Shown one piece after another: positions 1 to 5,784 of a stretch of 8,370 nucleotides of DNA. The stretch is from positions 1-8,370 of the forward strand of contig JBMFUG010000096.1 in assembly GCA_049966695.1 (NCBI GenBank), given 5' to 3'. How positions within the stretch are numbered: position 1 is the first letter of the stretch; each line of letters starts with the position of its first letter. This DNA is from JAKAWM01 sp049966695 (GTDB taxonomy: Bacteria; Actinomycetota; Acidimicrobiia; Acidimicrobiales; Palsa-688). The notes beneath the pieces were generated by a model. That model did no database searches. It saw only the letters and a program-made list of their open reading frames with translations, and was not told the DNA's origin. A program made the position numbers and the translations under genes.

Positions 1-1
1 C

Positions 2-289
2 CCGAACGTCCAGGCATGGCTTGCCAAGCACCCGCGTTTCCACATGCACTTCGTGCCCACGAGCTCGTCGTGGTTGAACTTGGTGGAGCGCTGGTTCCGT
101 GACCTGACCGGCAAAAGGTTACGGCGTGGCAGTTTTTCGAGCGTCGCCCAGCTCATAGAGGCGATCGAGGGCTATATCGCCCACAACAACAAGGACCCCA
201 AGCCCTACGAGTGGACCAAGAGCGCAGCTGAGATCATCGAGAAGGTCAAGCGTGGCCGCGTCGCACTTGAGCAAGCGCGCGCAATTTGA
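2..289 (+). CDS. IS630-family transposase, C-terminal fragment (5' end outside window)
   Basis: This is the last 95 codons of a DDE-type transposase that cuts and joins the ends of an IS630/Tc1-like insertion sequence. The frame is open from base 2 (PNVQAWLAKHPRFHMHF) through the first internal ATG at 44, so the true start lies left of the window. The block FVPTSSSWLNLVERWF is the hallmark of the IS630 catalytic core, and its Glu in LVERWF is the third acid of the DDE triad. The following LTGKRLRRGSF, the AHNNKDPKPYEWTKSA stretch and the KVKRG tail match the usual C-terminus of the family. The two catalytic Asp residues would lie upstream and cannot be checked. It ends in TGA, about 12 bp before a CTAG that may mark the element end. 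The visible part is undamaged; whether the whole element is intact is unknown. Confidence 0.9.
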   Translation, partial: PNVQAWLAKHPRFHMHFVPTSSSWLNLVERWFRDLTGKRLRRGSFSSVAQLIEAIEGYIAHNNKDPKPYEWTKSAAEIIEKVKRGRVALEQARAI

Positions 290-304
290 CGGACAGTACA
301 CTAG
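290..304 (+). mobile_element. Probable right end of the IS630-type element
   Basis: The 14 bases after the transposase stop read CGGACAGTACACTAG. IS630-family elements keep their terminal inverted repeat within a few tens of bases of the transposase stop and insert at TA, often within CTAG. A CTAG is seen at 301-304, so the element probably ends at or just before it. The partner repeat at the left end is outside the window, so the terminal repeat cannot be confirmed. Confidence 0.45.
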
Positions 305-436
305 TCATGGAATTGCGGCGCCCCTTCACGACGAACAGATGTTCCCCACAAGGGACCCACATTCATGCCGGAAGACCCCCATTTTTCCCCTCATTACCCA
401 TTGTCGTCGACAGAGGTCCAGGTAGCAGCCCTCGTA

Positions 437-454
437 CTGTAACCGACCTTACAG
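437..454. promoter_or_regulatory. 18-bp perfect dyad CTGTAA-N6-TTACAG
   Basis: The two 6-bp arms are exact reverse complements separated by six bases (CCGACC), the geometry of a site for a dimeric repressor. It lies about 215 bp upstream of the MFS start. It stands out as AT-containing in a GC-rich stretch. The cognate regulator is not in the window and the role is inferred. Confidence 0.4.
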
Positions 455-609
455 GGGGGGTTGGCGCTGCAAGGCTGTTCAATCGCTCTGGTCGGGGCCC
501 GGTGCGCCTGGTGAAGCTGCAGTGGCCAAGCCGATGGGGTGGCGGGGCCCGTCGCCCTGGCAAGGGTTCCCCACTTGTCTCCGCTGCTCAGAGGCTCGAG
601 CACATGTAC

Positions 610-649
610 CCTGGGGCCTAGCGAGAAAGAGACCTGGGGCCTAGTGAGA
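610..649 (+). repeat. Direct repeat pair CCTGGGGCCTAGYGAGA directly upstream of the MFS ribosome binding site
   Basis: Copies at 610-626 and 633-649 differ at one position (C/T) and are offset by 23 bp, about two helical turns. The second copy ends two bases before the AAGGAGG region begins. Such placement suits an operator with two protomer sites or a paired RNA element, but no function can be read from sequence alone. Confidence 0.55.
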
Positions 650-651
650 CG

Positions 652-658
652 AAGGAGG
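652..658 (+). promoter_or_regulatory. Shine-Dalgarno AAGGAGG for the MFS gene
   Basis: This perfect anti-16S match decides the start region of the permease. Its spacing to ATG 671 (12 bp) is long, and to GTG 662 (3 bp) is short, so the exact start remains slightly open. Confidence 0.6.
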
Positions 659-670
659 GTCGTGAGCTCG

Positions 671-1912
671 ATGCAGGCTAATGGCGGGAGCGCCACTGAC
701 ATGGCACAGGTGCCCTGGAAACGGCTTTTGGCAAGCGGCGGCCTGGTGAATGCGGGCTTTGCTGCGTCGAGCATTTTCGTGTCGTTGTTCTTTTACGTGA
801 CGAGCGGCTCTGTCACCAAGATGGCCTTGTACTCGCTCGGCAACTACGTCGGGCTCACTTTGGGGTTCCTCGCTATGGCCCGCTGGTTCCCCGAGACCTC
901 TCCTCGGAGGCTGTTCAGGACCGGGCTGGGCCTAAACGCCGTGTTTTACCTCGCTCTGATAGGCCTTGGCCACGAAGCTGGCGACCTGGCAATGGAGCTC
1001 GGGCTCGTGAGCGGGTTCGCAGCCGGTACCTACTGGCTCGGCGCGAACACACTGACCTACGACGTCATCTCCCCCGAGGGCCGCGGCCGCTACTACGGGC
1101 TGAACTTCGCGATAACGAGCGTGCTCAACTTCGTGATGCCCTTGAGCGCCGGTGTCATAATCGGCCGCCTGGGAGGACAGGCTGGTTTCGTGGTGGTGTT
1201 CGCGATCGCCCTGAGCGCTTTTGGCTTGGCCTGGTGGGCAGCGAGGGGCCTGAGCGCGACCCCTGGGATAGGGGGTGTGCCGTTGCGCAGCGCCCTTGCC
1301 GTGCCGCTCGACCGCTCCGACTGGGGACGGATGTGGCTTGCCGTTGTGATGAGGGGGTTCAAGCAGGCTGCGGGGGGCCTTGGCGTAATCGTGCTTATTG
1401 CTATCGCCACGCATAGTTCTGAGGCTCAGGGCGAGTTCGCAGCCGCGGCTTCGCTTGCGGGCGTGGGTACTTCGGTCCTTGCTGGGCGGCTCCGCCCCGG
1501 GTCGCGCTCTGCCGGCATGTGGGTGGGGGCGGCCGGTTTCGCGGCAGCGACCGTGATGCTGTTCTTCCGTGCCGATTTCGCCGTCCTTATGGCCTATGGA
1601 GCCCTCAGCGGCTTGGTGTACCCAGGGCTCATGGTCCCCCTGGCTGCCGCAACGCTTGACGTGATCGATGCCGACCCAGCGGCGGCCGAGCGCCGCGGCG
1701 CTTACATGCTGTCCCAGGAAGTGGGCATCAACGCCGGCCGTACCGCTGCCGTCCTGGCGCTCATTGGGCTCCTCGCAGCTCTTAGCCCTCTAGACGCCGT
1801 CCTCGCCGTGCTTGGTGCCGCTGCTGTCCTCCAGCTTGTTGCCGCCCACCTCGGCTCAGCAGCTTTGGAGCAGGCGGGTTCGTCGGCGAAGGCAGTTCGC
1901 GCCCTTACCTGA
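671..1912 (+). CDS. Major facilitator superfamily permease, YqgE-like, substrate unknown
   Basis: This is a 413-residue integral membrane protein with about twelve hydrophobic helices in two six-helix halves and short ends, the normal MFS size and layout. Helix 1 covers roughly residues 20-43 and the central loop lies near 205-225. The stretch around residues 115-145 (GTYWLGANTLTYDVISPEGRGRYYGLN) resembles the Bacillus YqgE/YttB type, whose transported substrate is not established. I chose ATG 671 because AAGGAGG lies 12 bp upstream. In-frame alternatives are GTG 662, only three bases after that site, and ATG 701. The frame stays open back to 539, but that part is low-complexity and lacks a start signal. 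It appears to be transcribed alone; a small GGTGC-TTTT-GCACC hairpin follows the stop. Fold is confident, substrate is not. Confidence 0.85.
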   Translation: MQANGGSATDMAQVPWKRLLASGGLVNAGFAASSIFVSLFFYVTSGSVTKMALYSLGNYVGLTLGFLAMARWFPETSPRRLFRTGLGLNAVFYLALIGLGHEAGDLAMELGLVSGFAAGTYWLGANTLTYDVISPEGRGRYYGLNFAITSVLNFVMPLSAGVIIGRLGGQAGFVVVFAIALSAFGLAWWAARGLSATPGIGGVPLRSALAVPLDRSDWGRMWLAVVMRGFKQAAGGLGVIVLIAIATHSSEAQGEFAAAASLAGVGTSVLAGRLRPGSRSAGMWVGAAGFAAATVMLFFRADFAVLMAYGALSGLVYPGLMVPLAAATLDVIDADPAAAERRGAYMLSQEVGINAGRTAAVLALIGLLAALSPLDAVLAVLGAAAVLQLVAAHLGSAALEQAGSSAKAVRALT

Positions 1913-1913
1913 T

Positions 1914-1927
1914 GGTGCTTTTGCACC
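1914..1927. terminator. Small hairpin GGTGC-TTTT-GCACC after the MFS stop
   Basis: A perfect 5-bp stem with a 4-base loop begins one base after the MFS stop codon. No U-tract follows, so it is at best a weak terminator or an mRNA 3'-end stabiliser. A GGGGCCCC palindrome follows at 1933-1940. Confidence 0.3.
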
Positions 1928-1956
1928 TCCGTGGGGCCCCCTGGCAGGGCCATATG

Positions 1957-1970
1957 GCGACATTTGTCGC
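1957..1970. promoter_or_regulatory. 14-bp dyad GCGACA-TT-TGTCGC
   Basis: Perfect 6-bp arms flank a central TT, in the gap between the MFS gene and the next small gene. It could be a repressor site or a tight hairpin. No T-run follows, so it does not look like an intrinsic terminator. Confidence 0.3.
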
Positions 1971-2031
1971 GCAACGCTCGAGCGCTGATCGAGCGGCTCG
2001 CTGGCAGGCTGAGCGTCCGGTCATATGGAGG

Positions 2032-2073
2032 GAGCGCGCCAGCGGTCAAGACGGGCCCTAGAGCGCGCCAGCG
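2032..2073 (+). repeat. 13-bp exact direct repeat GAGCGCGCCAGCG
   Basis: The two copies are at 2032-2044 and 2061-2073, offset by 29 bp, upstream of the small hypothetical gene. The sequence is GC-rich, so a chance origin is possible. Confidence 0.45.
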
Positions 2074-2129
2074 TGGCCTTCGAGCCGCAATGGCCCATAC
2101 CCAGCGCAGCAACCAGTAGCCTTGTCTGC

Positions 2130-2480
2130 ATGGCACTAGTGGGGAAAAAGACAACGAGAGCCGATGAGCGGCCCAGCCCTTTGATGCCGAAGCTCAACCC
2201 GCTTTCGGATCCCCACGTCAGGCTGCTCGTGCGCATGGCAGCAGTTGAGGGCGACTACGGAGCAGTAAAAGAGGTCTACGCGCTGGCGAAGGGCCTCGTG
2301 CCCGAAGGTGCTGACTTATGGGCGTGGTGGCTAGACGGCGTAGAAGGCCTTGTCCAAGCCCGTGACCCGGACGGGGCAATGTTCGTACAGTTCACCGGAG
2401 GGGTAGCCGGCATCAAACCCTGGGGTGACCTGCGGCCGGCTGACCGCGACCGGCTGAAAGAGCTCAGCCTCCTGCCTTAG
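2130..2480 (+). CDS. Small hypothetical protein
   Basis: I do not recognise this family. The C-terminal 98 residues, from MPKLNPLSDPHVRLL (ATG 2184), read like a real soluble, mostly helical small domain. They have an amphipathic helix (HVRLLVRMAAVEGDYGAVKEVYALAKGL), a Trp-rich centre (DLWAWWLDGVEGLV), then FVQFTGGVAGIKPWGDL and an acidic/basic helix ending in LSLLP. No signal peptide or membrane segment is seen. The start is uncertain: ATG 2130 gives 116 residues with a disordered-looking Lys/Thr/Arg lead-in, ATG 2184 gives 98, and the frame is open to ATG 2025 (151 residues). None has a good Shine-Dalgarno site. It ends 43 bp before the ABC ATPase, on the same strand, so co-transcription is possible, but a functional link is not shown. 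Confidence 0.6.
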   Translation: MALVGKKTTRADERPSPLMPKLNPLSDPHVRLLVRMAAVEGDYGAVKEVYALAKGLVPEGADLWAWWLDGVEGLVQARDPDGAMFVQFTGGVAGIKPWGDLRPADRDRLKELSLLP

Positions 2481-2484
2481 TGGT

Positions 2485-2518
2485 GGACATGTCCCCCCAG
2501 CCGCATTTTGGCGGGCTG
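2485..2518. promoter_or_regulatory. Palindrome GGACATGTCC and bulged hairpin ahead of the ABC operon
   Basis: A perfect 10-bp palindrome (2485-2494) is followed by CAGCCGC (2498-2504), which can pair with GCGGGCTG (2511-2518) through a one-base bulge. The hairpin ends six bases before ATG 2524, where a ribosome binding site would be expected. It could act as an operator, a weak terminator of the upstream gene, or a translational control element. This is inference from symmetry only. Confidence 0.3.
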
Positions 2519-2523
2519 TTGCC

Positions 2524-3435
2524 ATGGAGCCTTCATTGACAAGCGACCTGCTCGAGTTGGAGGGGCTAAGCCGGAGGTTCGGTACCCTGACAGCTTTAGA
2601 CGACCTCTCTTTCGAGGTGCCTGCCGGCCAGGTGGTCGGCTTCCTTGGCCCGAACGGGGCCGGCAAGACGACGACCATGAGAGCCATCTTCGGGCTCACT
2701 GAGCTCGACGCAGGCGTTGTCCGTTGGAAAGGTGCACGTGTTGGCCAGGCCGAGCGTCGGCGTTTTGGTTACATGCCGGAGGAGCGGGGCCTTTACCCCG
2801 GGATGCGCGTGGGCGAGCAGGTCGAGTACTTGGGCCGTCTCCACGGGCTTAGTGCGGCGCAGGCTGCGGCTGCCGCAGGCACCTGGCTGGAACGCCTCGA
2901 GATCGCCGACCGTCGCGGTTCTAAGGTAGAAGCTCTGTCCCATGGCAACCAGCAGCGTGCCCAGTTGGCCGCAGCGCTAGTGCACAGCCCAGAGGTGCTC
3001 GTACTGGACGAGCCTTTGTCGGGCCTCGACCCCGCGGGCATAGACGCCATTGGCCAAGTCTTGGCAGACCAGGCGCGAGCTGGTTGCTGCGTACTTTTTA
3101 GCAGCCACCAGCTCGACCAGGTGGAGGACCTTTGCGAGCGCGTGACGATAATCGACCACGGCCGTTTGGTCGTGTCCGGCACGGTTGACGAGCTGGCGAC
3201 AAGTGGGCCGCGCCGGCTCGTGGTCCGCGTCGAGGGCGACCGTACTGGGCGCTGGGCGCGCAACCTGCCCGGTGTGTCATTTTCTGAGGTGAGCGGTGGC
3301 GCGGTACGGCTTGTCCTCGACGGTCCTGTCGACACCGACGACGTCCTGCGCGCGGCCATGCGAGCTGGCCGTGTCACTCAGTTTTCTTTCGAACGTCGTC
3401 GTCTTTCTGAGGTCTTCCGGGAGGCGCTCGCCTGA
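2524..3435 (+). CDS. ABC transporter ATP-binding protein, NatA type
   Basis: This is the cytoplasmic ATPase subunit that powers an ABC-2 family exporter; its partner is the permease encoded next. All nucleotide-binding motifs are present in its 303 residues: Walker A GPNGAGKTT (42-50), Walker B VLVLDEP (158-164), D-loop SGLDP (166-170) and switch His195 in SSHQ. The signature is LSHGNQQ (138-144), the NatA-type variant of LSGGQ. The Q-loop reads GYMPEERGLYP (82-92), with Glu where classical ABC proteins have Gln, as is usual in this branch. Residues from about 225 form the C-terminal extension typical of NatA/DUF4162 proteins. ATG 2524 lacks a Shine-Dalgarno site. TTG 2536 has GGAG six bases upstream and may be the true start (299 residues). 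The substrate is not predictable; sodium, lipid or drug export are family precedents. Confidence 0.93.
   Translation: MEPSLTSDLLELEGLSRRFGTLTALDDLSFEVPAGQVVGFLGPNGAGKTTTMRAIFGLTELDAGVVRWKGARVGQAERRRFGYMPEERGLYPGMRVGEQVEYLGRLHGLSAAQAAAAAGTWLERLEIADRRGSKVEALSHGNQQRAQLAAALVHSPEVLVLDEPLSGLDPAGIDAIGQVLADQARAGCCVLFSSHQLDQVEDLCERVTIIDHGRLVVSGTVDELATSGPRRLVVRVEGDRTGRWARNLPGVSFSEVSGGAVRLVLDGPVDTDDVLRAAMRAGRVTQFSFERRRLSEVFREALA
3419..3424 (+). promoter_or_regulatory. Shine-Dalgarno-like GGGAGG inside the end of the ATPase gene
   Basis: It is placed 7 bp before CTG 3432 and 34 bp before GTG 3459, so it supports translation of the permease from a codon overlapping the ATPase stop. It may also be chance, since GGGAGG here is also coding sequence. 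Confidence 0.4.
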
Positions 3436-3458
3436 AGTACACCTACATAATCCTCATT

Positions 3459-4817
3459 GTGGCTGTAGCCCTTTTTGTTCGCGCGAGCATTTTCAGGGTG
3501 CGGCGTGACAGAAGGGCACGTAGCGAGCGAGCGCAAAGTGCCCCCAGCGCCGTGGGAGCGGCTCAGGGCAGGGACGGTCGCTCCGGCCGGGCAAGAGGCA
3601 TCGATCGTCTGGCGCGAGCCACCGAGGGGCAGCTCGGCGATGTAGGCATTATCGCGATGAGAGAGGTGAAAGAGCGCGTCCGGGGCCGCATTTTCCGGGT
3701 AGGCACGCTTTTTATGCTCTTAGTGGTCGGGGCAGCCATAATCATCCCGACCATCAAGGCTGGCGCCGGGCCTAGCGAGCAGGTCGTTGGCGTGGTCGGT
3801 ACGCTGCCGCCCGGCGGCCAGCAGCTCATCAGGCAGGCCGCTTCACGCGACGGCAACTACGCACAGTTCGTGGCTGAGCCGACCGTTGCTGCCGCCAGGT
3901 CTGCCTTGTTTGCTGGCCAGCTTGACTTCGCCGTCGTTGAAGGCCGCGAGCTCCTGCTCAAGCAGCCGGCCAGCTCGAACGGTTCTCCGGCTGACCCGGG
4001 CCTCGTCGAAGCAGTTGCCTCGTCGCTTGGAGCCCTGGACGCTTACCAAAAAGCAGGCCTGTCGCCCCAACAAGCAAGCACCTTGGAGCACGCTGGGCCC
4101 ATTGCCGTCCGGGCCCTCCAGGGTGTTGCTAAGGGGACCACCAAGGCGACTTCAGTTATAGGCCTAGTGCTCCTCTTCTTCATGCTCACGCAGTACAACA
4201 CGTGGATCCTTATCGGGGTGATGCAGGAAAAGTCGAGCAGGGTGGTGGAGGTGCTGCTTGCGACCGTGCACCCGCTCCAGCTGCTAGGGGGCAAGGTACT
4301 GGGCATAGGCTTGGTGGCGCTCAGCCAGGCTGCTTTGATCGTCGGGTTCTCGCTTGTCCTGGCTGAGGCAGTGGGTTCGGACCTCCTGCAGGGCACGGCA
4401 CCGCTGGCCCTCTTGGCAGAGCTTTTGTGGCTTGTGCTCGGGTACGCTTTTTATTGCTGGGTTTATGCTGCTGCTGGCTCTACAGCAGAACGCCAAGACC
4501 AGGTGCAAACGCTTGCCCTGCCCCTAAGCATCCCGATATTGCTTGGCTATATTTATTCTATTGCGGTGGCAAGCTCAGGACGTCCTGATGTCTTGTTCAA
4601 GGTCCTTGCCTATTTGCCCCCGACGGCACCATTTTGCATGTCAGTGCTCGTGTCGTTGAGCCAGGCGACATGGTGGGAGTTCGTTGGCGCTGTCCTCATC
4701 AGTGTTGCTGGGACGGCGGGCATGGCTGTTTTTGCAGCGCGCGTGTACCGCCGAGCGGTGCTGCGCACGGGAGGCCGCGTGCACATCCGTGAGCTGATGG
4801 CCCGGGCGGCTCGGTAG
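3459..4817 (+). CDS. ABC-2 type permease, NatB-like, with atypical N-terminal extension
   Basis: This is the membrane subunit of the exporter formed with the preceding ATPase. From GTG 3459 it has 452 residues. Residues 63-79 (GIIAMREVKERVRGRIF) match the usual N-terminus of NatB-type permeases. A helix at about 80-99 follows, then a large extracytoplasmic domain (about 100-230), then five or six helices between about 232 and 430. The tail RVYRRAVLRTGGRVHIREL is typical of the family. Odd feature: about 60 residues precede the normal start, a hydrophobic stretch then an Arg-rich, Ala/Gly/Ser-rich linker. The frame is open back to 3411 and gives LKYTYIILIVAVALFV from CTG 3432, which overlaps the ATPase stop (CTGA) and sits 7 bp after GGGAGG. 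A CTG start there (461 residues) is plausible. ATG 3657 would give a conventional start but has no Shine-Dalgarno site. Confidence 0.88.
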   Translation: MAVALFVRASIFRVRRDRRARSERAQSAPSAVGAAQGRDGRSGRARGIDRLARATEGQLGDVGIIAMREVKERVRGRIFRVGTLFMLLVVGAAIIIPTIKAGAGPSEQVVGVVGTLPPGGQQLIRQAASRDGNYAQFVAEPTVAAARSALFAGQLDFAVVEGRELLLKQPASSNGSPADPGLVEAVASSLGALDAYQKAGLSPQQASTLEHAGPIAVRALQGVAKGTTKATSVIGLVLLFFMLTQYNTWILIGVMQEKSSRVVEVLLATVHPLQLLGGKVLGIGLVALSQAALIVGFSLVLAEAVGSDLLQGTAPLALLAELLWLVLGYAFYCWVYAAAGSTAERQDQVQTLALPLSIPILLGYIYSIAVASSGRPDVLFKVLAYLPPTAPFCMSVLVSLSQATWWEFVGAVLISVAGTAGMAVFAARVYRRAVLRTGGRVHIRELMARAAR

Positions 4818-4829
4818 CTTGGGTGGGGT

Positions 4830-5033
4830 ATGACGCGGCCTGTGGTCGTCTTCGGGCGGACTCGCAGTAGCCGGGAAGCGTTGAGCTTGCTCTCCAGCGC
4901 CGACAGGGGGCGCCGGCATGTGGCGCTGCGGGAAGCAGCCATCGCGGCTGCCCGCGGCGTTGACTGGGCACCTAGGTCGGCCCCTACGGCTCCTCGCGAT
5001 TTTCTTCGACGTTGTCGCGGGTTCTGGCGCTAG
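4830..5033 (+). CDS. Small Arg/Ala-rich hypothetical protein
   Basis: A 67-codon ORF starts 12 bp after the permease stop, with a G-rich GGGTGGGG just before its ATG. The product is strongly basic: a short beta-like start (MTRPVVVFGRTRSS), a helix-prone middle (REALSLLSSADRGRRHVALREAAIAAARG) and an Arg-rich end. Third codon positions are mostly G or C, as in neighbouring genes, but that is also expected of spurious frames in GC-rich DNA. No family is recognised. It could be a third gene of the ABC operon or non-coding sequence. Confidence 0.35.
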   Translation: MTRPVVVFGRTRSSREALSLLSSADRGRRHVALREAAIAAARGVDWAPRSAPTAPRDFLRRCRGFWR

Positions 5034-5049
5034 TGTCGTAAAAGCTCAA

Positions 5050-5086
5050 CCCGTTGACGGGCCGAGCGCGCGTGCGCCAAGCGCAC
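5050..5086. promoter_or_regulatory. Two dyads upstream of the superoxide dismutase gene
   Basis: CCCGT-TG-ACGGG (5050-5061) and GTGCGC-CAA-GCGCAC (5072-5086) are both perfect inverted repeats in the 79-bp gap before the SOD gene. The first contains TTGACG, which resembles a -35 box, but I see no matching -10 box at 16-18 bp. They could bind a redox or metal regulator; this is inferred from position and symmetry. Confidence 0.35.
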
Positions 5087-5100
5087 TAGATGCCTAGCCC

Positions 5101-5107
5101 AAGGAGG
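5101..5107 (+). promoter_or_regulatory. Shine-Dalgarno AAGGAGG for the SOD gene
   Basis: A perfect match five bases before ATG 5113 fixes the SOD start and suggests high translation. Confidence 0.75.
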
Positions 5108-5112
5108 AGATC

Positions 5113-5721
5113 ATGTCCTATACGCTGCCCGAGCTCCCCTACGACTACTCGGCGCTCGAGCCTCACTATCAGGCCGAGAACTTGGAGGTCCACCACTCCA
5201 AGCACCACGCCGCTTATGTGGCAGGCGCTAACGCGACCCTAGAGCGCCTCGGTGAGGCCAGGGCAGCTGGTAACTACGGGGGCCTGGTTGGCCTGGAAAA
5301 GACCTTGGCCTTTAACGTATCGGGCCATGTGCTCCACTCGATGTTCTGGAAGAACCTGGCACCAGGTGGTGGCGGGCGGCCCGAGGGCGAGCTGGCTGCC
5401 GCGATCGACGAGCACTTTGGGTCGTTCGACGCTTTTCGCGCCCAGCTTTCTCAGGCCGCCGTGCTTGTGCAGGGCTCTGGGTGGGGAGCGCTGGCTTACG
5501 AGCCCCTCGGGGGACGCCTGATCGTCGAGCAGATCTACGACCACCATGCCAACCTGGCCCAGGGCTCTGTCCCTCTTCTTGTGTTCGACGTGTGGGAGCA
5601 TGCGTACTACTTGCAGTACCGCAACGTGCGGGCGGACTTCGTCGAGGCGCTTTGGAACGTTGTCAATTGGCCCGACGTGGCTGAGCGTTTTGAGAAGGCC
5701 CGGCACACCTCGCTTGGCTGA
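5113..5721 (+). CDS. sodA: Superoxide dismutase, Fe/Mn family
   Basis: This enzyme converts superoxide to hydrogen peroxide and oxygen, normally in the cytoplasm; no signal peptide is seen. It is 202 residues long, the usual length. All four metal ligands are present: His27 in EVHHSKHH, His75 in GHVLHSMFW, and Asp159 and His163 in DVWEHAYY. The N-terminus (MSYTLPELPYDYSALEPH), GSGWGAL (121-127) and WNVVNWPDV near the end are all canonical. Gly71 sits where classical iron enzymes have Gln, and His144 in YDHH matches His145 of the Mycobacterium tuberculosis iron enzyme, so the metal (Fe, Mn or either) cannot be assigned from sequence. It has its own strong ribosome binding site and is followed by a terminator-like hairpin, so it is probably a single-gene transcript. 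Confidence 0.97.
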   Translation: MSYTLPELPYDYSALEPHYQAENLEVHHSKHHAAYVAGANATLERLGEARAAGNYGGLVGLEKTLAFNVSGHVLHSMFWKNLAPGGGGRPEGELAAAIDEHFGSFDAFRAQLSQAAVLVQGSGWGALAYEPLGGRLIVEQIYDHHANLAQGSVPLLVFDVWEHAYYLQYRNVRADFVEALWNVVNWPDVAERFEKARHTSLG

Positions 5722-5723
5722 GC

Positions 5724-5747
5724 GGCCTGGGTGAGCGCTCCCAGGCC
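5724..5747 (+). terminator. Probable intrinsic terminator after the SOD gene
   Basis: GGCCTGGG and CCCAGGCC form a perfect 8-bp GC-rich stem around an 8-base loop (itself containing AGCGCT), starting two bases after the SOD stop. The following TTGAGATGTTTGCTTGT is T-rich but interrupted, so termination may be partial. Confidence 0.6.
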
Positions 5748-5784
5748 TTGAGATGTTTGCTTGTGCTCCGGCGAACGGCGTGGG

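Larger units (their letters stand above)
305..670. other. Non-coding, repeat-containing leader between the IS end and the MFS gene
   Basis: About 365 bp without a convincing gene. Open frames cross it on both strands, but they encode low-complexity Pro/Arg/Gly-rich sequence with no recognisable motif. What can be seen: a TGTCG-T-CGACA dyad at 402-412; an 18-bp dyad at 437-454 followed by a run of G; two imperfect copies of CGGGGCCCG-(1-3 nt)-CGCC(C)TGG at 493-511 and 543-560; two near-identical copies of CCTGGGGCCTAGYGAGA at 610-626 and 633-649; and a Shine-Dalgarno AAGGAGG at 652-658. I could not match it to a riboswitch class that I know by sequence, and I see no clear sigma70-type promoter. 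Confidence 0.6.

Noticed and set aside
286..314. Outward-facing promoter at the IS end with TTGACG as -35
   Set aside because: No credible -10 box is present at 16-18 bp spacing, so I do not call it.
286..621. Plus-strand ORF beginning at the transposase end
   Set aside because: Pro/Arg/Gly-rich with no motif and starting inside the transposase stop region; it spans the dyad and repeats and looks non-coding.
305..660. Known riboswitch or housekeeping RNA in the MFS leader
   Set aside because: I looked for conserved cores of TPP, cobalamin, fluoride, glycine and SRP RNA on both strands and saw none.
539..670. Upstream extension of the MFS frame to ATG 539
   Set aside because: The added 44 residues are low-complexity and lie in the repeat-rich leader, with no ribosome site at 539, while AAGGAGG precedes 671.
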